This document shows, one piece after another, positions 5,397-9,405 of a stretch of 9,405 nucleotides of DNA. The first letter of the stretch is position 1. Each line of letters starts with the position of its first letter. A program made the position numbers and the translations under genes. The stretch lies in assembly GCA_900556695.1 (NCBI GenBank), contig USQA01000037.1, positions 1 to 9,405 of the forward strand, written 5' to 3'. Source of the stretch: an uncultured Clostridium sp. Lineage in GTDB: Bacteria > Bacillota > Clostridia > TANB77 > CAG-508. The notes under the pieces are model-generated. The model was not told the DNA's origin. It did not search any database and saw only the letters and a program-made list of their open reading frames with translations.

Positions 5397-8012
5397 CTAC
5401 TTCATTTTTTCTTTTATTCTAACTAAAGTATTTAGAGCGTCTATAGGTGTTAACTCATTTAAGTTTATTTTATCAACTTCATGTGCTATCTCAGCTAATT
5501 TATAATTGTACATGTCAAATTGACCTTCTACTTGTTTTTTATTTTGCTTTTCTTGTTTTTTTCCTGTCATTATATTTTTTCTTTCTAATCCTTTTAAAAT
5601 TTCATCTGCTTTTTGTGTTACAGCTTTTGGTACTCCTGCTAGACGAGCAACGTGTATACCATAACTTTCATCTGTTCCACCTCTTAAAATTTTTCTTAAA
5701 AAGATTATATCTTCACCTTTTTCTTTTACTGCTATATTATAATTTTTAACACCTTCTAGCTTTTCTTCTAGTTCTGTTAATTCATGGTAATGTGTTGCAA
5801 ATAATGTTTTTGCTCCACATTTTGTTTTATCTGCTATATATTCTGCAACAGCCCATGCTATTGATAATCCATCATATGTTGATGTTCCTCTTCCTATTTC
5901 ATCTAATATAACTAAGCTATTTGATGTTGCTTCTTTTAGTATTGTCGCAACTTCCATCATTTCTACCATAAAAGTACTTTGTCCCATACTTAAGTCATCT
6001 GATGCTCCGACTCTTGTAAATATTTTATCTACTACTCCTATTTTAGCTGATGTTGCTGGTACAAAACTTCCAACTTGTGCCATTAATGTAATTAATGCAA
6101 CTTGACGCATATATGTAGATTTTCCTGCCATATTAGGTCCTGTTATTATTGATAATCTATTATCGTTTTTGTCCAAATATGTATCATTTTCAACAAAGCT
6201 TCCTGCTCCTAGCATTTTTTCAATTACTGGATGTCTACCGTTTTCTATGTTTATAGTTCCTTCTGAATTAACTTCTGGCATACAATAATTCATGTCTTCT
6301 GCTACTTGTGAAAATGATGTTAAAACATCTAATGTTGATACTATTTCACTTGTTTTTTGAAGCCTTACTATATTTTTTGAAATTTCTTCTCTTATTTTTG
6401 TAAAAGCTTCATATTCAAGAACAACAACTTTTTCTTCTGCGCCTAATATTTGATTTTCTAAATTTTTTAATTCTTCTGTTATATATCTTTCTGCATTTGT
6501 TAATGTTTGTTTTCTTATATATGTATCTGGTACTAAATCCAAATTAGATTTAGTAACTTCTAAGAAATATCCAAACACTTTATTAAATCCTATTTTTAAA
6601 TTTTTTATTCCTGTTTTTTCTTTTTCTTCTGCTTCTAATTTTATTAACCAATTTTTTCCTTCTGTTTGAGCAGTTTTTAATTTGTCTATATCTTCATCAT
6701 ATCCTAATTTTATTATTCCTCCATCTTTAACTGTCATAGGTGGATCATCTACAATAGAATTATCAATTAATTCATAAATATCTTGTAATTCATCTAAATT
6801 TTCATATAAATCTTTTAATAATTCACATTTGCAATCTTTTAAAGACATTTTTACTTCTGGTAATTTGAATAAGGAATTTTTTAATGTAACCATATCTCTA
6901 GCATTAGCATTTCCATAAGCCATCTTACCTGATAAACGTTCGATATCATATACTTTTTTTAAGTTTTCTATAATATCTCCTCTTAATATAATACTGTCTT
7001 TTAATTCTTTTACTGCATCTAATCTTCTGTTAATTTCTTTTACATCTATAAGTGGATCATTTAACCATCTTCTAAGTAATCTTCCACCCATAGAAGTTGA
7101 AGTTTTATCAAGTACCCAAAGTAATGTTCCTTTTTTAGACTTATCTCTCATTTTTTCAGTTATTTCTAAATTTCTTCTAGCATTAATGTCTAAAGCCATA
7201 TATCTTGAAAGTTGATATACTACAATTTTATTAATATGATCTAAACTCGTTTTTTGTGTTTCTTCAATATATTCTATTAAACTATTTATAGAGCTAATAG
7301 CTAATTTTCTATCTTCTAAATTATCTATTTTCTTTGAATTTGTATCTATTATATTAAATCTTAAATTTAGATTATTTAATTCATTTGTAAAGAATTTGTC
7401 ATTAAATTTAGTTATATATATGTTTTCAAATCTTTCTTTTATTTTTCCTATTTCTTCTGTGCAATCAGCCATCATAGAATTAATAACTAATTCTGATGGT
7501 GTATACCTTGCAATTTCATCTAATAGCATTGGAAAATTATTATTGTCTTTTATTTCTGCTGAATAAAATTCTCCTGTTGAAATATCACATACACTTATTC
7601 CAAAATAAATTCCAGATTTAAATATAGACATTATATAATTATTTTTTCTTTCTTCTAACATATTGCTATCAACAAGTGTTCCTGGAGTTACAACTCTAAT
7701 AACCCCTCTTTTAACTATTCCTTTTGATGTTTTAGGATCTTCTAATTGTTCACATATAGCCACTTTATGTCCTTTTGCTATTAATTTTGAAACATATAAG
7801 TCTGCAGCATGATGTGGAACACCACACATTGGTGCTCTTTCTTCTTGTCCGCAATCTTTTCCAGTTAAAGTTAATTCAAGTTCTCTTGAGACAGTAATTG
7901 CATCATCAAAGAACATTTCATAAAAATCTCCTAAACGATAAAACAAAATGCAATCTTTGTATTGTTCTTTTGTTTCAAGATATTTTTGCATCATAGGTGA
8001 ATATTCTGCCAT
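5397..8012 (-). CDS. mutS: DNA mismatch repair protein MutS
   Basis: This 871-residue protein recognises mismatches and small loops and, on ATP exchange, recruits MutL. The N-terminal mismatch-binding domain carries FYEMF, with Phe30 and Glu32 as the predicted contacts. The C-terminal ABC-type ATPase has Walker A TGPNMAGKST (Lys631), the following QVALITLMAQVGSFVPA block, Walker B VILDEIGRGTSTYDG (Asp704, Glu705) and the helical GGTDESYGIHVARLAGVP motif. Length is normal. I chose MAEYSPMMQKY at 8012 because AAGGAGAAG lies just upstream; an in-frame ATG 13 codons earlier falls inside miaB. Two bases separate it from the miaB stop, so translation is probably coupled. mutL, often next, is absent: asnB converges instead. 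No frame break and no in-frame CGG seen. Confidence 0.97.
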   Translation of the reverse strand: MAEYSPMMQKYLETKEQYKDCILFYRLGDFYEMFFDDAITVSRELELTLTGKDCGQEERAPMCGVPHHAADLYVSKLIAKGHKVAICEQLEDPKTSKGIVKRGVIRVVTPGTLVDSNMLEERKNNYIMSIFKSGIYFGISVCDISTGEFYSAEIKDNNNFPMLLDEIARYTPSELVINSMMADCTEEIGKIKERFENIYITKFNDKFFTNELNNLNLRFNIIDTNSKKIDNLEDRKLAISSINSLIEYIEETQKTSLDHINKIVVYQLSRYMALDINARRNLEITEKMRDKSKKGTLLWVLDKTSTSMGGRLLRRWLNDPLIDVKEINRRLDAVKELKDSIILRGDIIENLKKVYDIERLSGKMAYGNANARDMVTLKNSLFKLPEVKMSLKDCKCELLKDLYENLDELQDIYELIDNSIVDDPPMTVKDGGIIKLGYDEDIDKLKTAQTEGKNWLIKLEAEEKEKTGIKNLKIGFNKVFGYFLEVTKSNLDLVPDTYIRKQTLTNAERYITEELKNLENQILGAEEKVVVLEYEAFTKIREEISKNIVRLQKTSEIVSTLDVLTSFSQVAEDMNYCMPEVNSEGTINIENGRHPVIEKMLGAGSFVENDTYLDKNDNRLSIITGPNMAGKSTYMRQVALITLMAQVGSFVPATSAKIGVVDKIFTRVGASDDLSMGQSTFMVEMMEVATILKEATSNSLVILDEIGRGTSTYDGLSIAWAVAEYIADKTKCGAKTLFATHYHELTELEEKLEGVKNYNIAVKEKGEDIIFLRKILRGGTDESYGIHVARLAGVPKAVTQKADEILKGLERKNIMTGKKQEKQNKKQVEGQFDMYNYKLAEIAHEVDKINLNELTPIDALNTLVRIKEKMK

Positions 8013-8014
8013 AT

Positions 8015-9405
8015 TTATTCTTCTCCTTTTCTTTCTCCTTTTAAATACCACATATGTTCAGAAACAATTTTTAGTTCAACCATATTTCCAATTAAACTTT
8101 TATCTCCTTCAAAAATAACAACTTTGTTACTATCAGTTCTACCTGTAAGCATCTTGTCATTATTTTTACTAGTTCCTTCAACCAAAACTTTTTGAACTGT
8201 TCCAACATATTTTTGATTATTTTCTGCAATTTGACTTTCAACTAAAGCTTTTAATTTATTAAATCTTACATGTTTTTGTTCCTCTGGAACTTGATTTTCC
8301 ATTTTATCCCCTGGTGTTCCAACTCTTCTTGAATATATAAACATATATACTTGTTCAAATTTAACCTTTTTTACAACATCTAAAGTATCTTCAAATTCTT
8401 CGTCTGTTTCTCCTGGAAATCCAACTATTATATCTGTTGATAATGTTAAATTTGGTATTTTCTTTTTCATCTTTTCTGCTAAATTTAAATATTGTTCTTT
8501 AGTGTATTTTCTGTTCATTTCTTTTAACACTTTTGTATTTCCAGATTGTAATGGTAAATGTACTAATTTACATACTTTATCACAATTTGCTATTGCCTCT
8601 ATTACATCATCTGTAAAATCCTTTGGGTGTGGCGATACAAATCTTATTCTTTCTATTCCATCTATTTTATTTACTGCTTTTAATAATGTTGCAAATGAAT
8701 TTACTCCATCATATTCTTCAAATTCAATGCCTTTTTCTCTTTCTACCCTTAAGTATGAATTTACATTTTGACCTAATAGTGTTATTTCTTTATATCCATC
8801 TTTTGCTAATTCTTTTACTTCTTCTATTATATCTCTTGGCTGTCTACTTCTTTCTCTTCCACGCACATATGGAACTATGCAATAACTGCAAAAATTGTTA
8901 CATCCATTCATTATTGTTACAGATGCTTTTATACTACTATCTCTTTTTATTGGTAAGCCTTCATATACTTTTCCATCTATATCTAGAACATCTTCTAGTT
9001 TTTTCTTTTCTTCCATCACTTTGTATAAATCCTCTGGGAATTTATGCAATGTATGTGTTCCAAATATTATATCTGTATATGGATAACTTTCTTTTATTTT
9101 ATCTGTAATATGTTTTTCCTGCATCATACATCCACCAACAGCAATTATTGTTCCACGCTCTTCTTTTATTCTTTTTAACTCTCCTAATTTTCCAAATAAT
9201 TTATCTTCAGCATTTTCTCTAACACAACATGTATTAAATAAGGCTATATCAGCCTCTTTTTGATTCTCTGTTTTGGTATATCCCATTTCTTCTAACATAC
9301 CGCATAATTTTTCTGAGTCATTTTCATTTAATTGACATCCCATTGTTAAAATAGAATATTTTAAATTTTTATTTAAATTTATTTTTTTTATTTTTTCTAT
9401 GTATT
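8015..9405 (-). CDS. miaB: tRNA-2-methylthio-N6-dimethylallyladenosine synthase MiaB (5' end outside window)
   Basis: MiaB is a radical-SAM methylthiotransferase that converts i6A to ms2i6A at position 37 of tRNAs reading UNN codons. Counting from the Met at 9343, the N-terminal cluster cysteines are in MGCQLN (Cys3), FNTCC (Cys39) and VGGCMMQ (Cys72); the radical-SAM motif CNNFCSYC has Cys148, Cys152 and Cys155. A TRAM domain forms the last ~65 residues. The frame stays open upstream of 9343 to the window edge, reading YIEKIKKINLNKNLKYSILT, which matches the usual MiaB N-terminal extension, so the true start lies beyond base 9405. At least 462 codons are present; the family is about 440-510. 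It leads directly into mutS, an arrangement common in Clostridia. Confidence 0.96.
   Translation of the reverse strand, partial: YIEKIKKINLNKNLKYSILTMGCQLNENDSEKLCGMLEEMGYTKTENQKEADIALFNTCCVRENAEDKLFGKLGELKRIKEERGTIIAVGGCMMQEKHITDKIKESYPYTDIIFGTHTLHKFPEDLYKVMEEKKKLEDVLDIDGKVYEGLPIKRDSSIKASVTIMNGCNNFCSYCIVPYVRGRERSRQPRDIIEEVKELAKDGYKEITLLGQNVNSYLRVEREKGIEFEEYDGVNSFATLLKAVNKIDGIERIRFVSPHPKDFTDDVIEAIANCDKVCKLVHLPLQSGNTKVLKEMNRKYTKEQYLNLAEKMKKKIPNLTLSTDIIVGFPGETDEEFEDTLDVVKKVKFEQVYMFIYSRRVGTPGDKMENQVPEEQKHVRFNKLKALVESQIAENNQKYVGTVQKVLVEGTSKNNDKMLTGRTDSNKVVIFEGDKSLIGNMVELKIVSEHMWYLKGERKGEE

Noticed and set aside
5447..5749. Plus-strand open frames opposite mutS and miaB (also 8502-9108), opposite spoIIAB (390-623) and opposite rpmF/DUF5662 (2612-2974).
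   Set aside because: They are antisense to well-identified genes, have Leu/Phe-rich low-complexity translations, and no convincing ribosome sites.
8013..8051. Upstream mutS start at 8051 with an Arg/Lys-rich N-terminus.
   Set aside because: It overlaps the end of miaB and reads through the ribosome site of the 8012 start; the family begins at MAEYSPMMQ-like sequence.

Overview
The window is AT-rich (roughly a quarter G+C by eye over most of its length). Its Shine-Dalgarno sites (GGAGG), A/T-ending codons and spoIIA sporulation genes point to a low-GC, endospore-forming Clostridia-type Firmicute, perhaps an uncultured gut lineage (inference). Most genes are on the minus strand; only the asparagine synthetase gene is on the plus strand.

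Layout, left to right. 1-~112: the start of an M18-aminopeptidase-like reading frame with clearly higher GC, joined in frame to the 3' end of spoIIAB. ~113-922 (minus): spoIIAB and spoIIAA, the anti-sigma-F factor/kinase and its antagonist; the sigF gene expected next is missing because of the junction. 1079-1645 (minus): a divergent GNAT acetyltransferase with its own terminator. 1799-2332 (minus): an HdeD/DUF308 membrane protein. 2478-2669 (minus): rpmF (ribosomal protein L32) with a consensus promoter. 2785-3324 (minus): a DUF5662-like protein. 3444-5293 (plus): asnB, broken into three reading frames. 5397-8012 and 8015-9405 (minus): mutS and miaB, translationally coupled, with miaB running off the right edge.

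The main discovery is that three +1 frame breaks, one in spoIIAA and two in asnB, all have the same form. In each, an extra C sits directly before a glycine codon (GGA or GGT), so the ribosome meets an in-frame CGG codon and then a stop within zero to four codons. Skipping that C restores a complete, family-consistent protein each time; at the second asnB site it restores the near-invariant SGGLDSS PP-loop. By eye, no other in-frame CGG exists in about 2,800 codons of the window, although CGG occurs out of frame eleven times and CGT is used for arginine. This suggests that CGG is unassigned or starved in this organism and acts as a +1 recoding signal (C skipped, GGN read as Gly). The main alternative is a systematic sequencing or assembly artefact.

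The second anomaly is the spoIIAB/aminopeptidase junction in a GAA/AAA purine repeat, which looks like an assembly chimera or a recombination joint.
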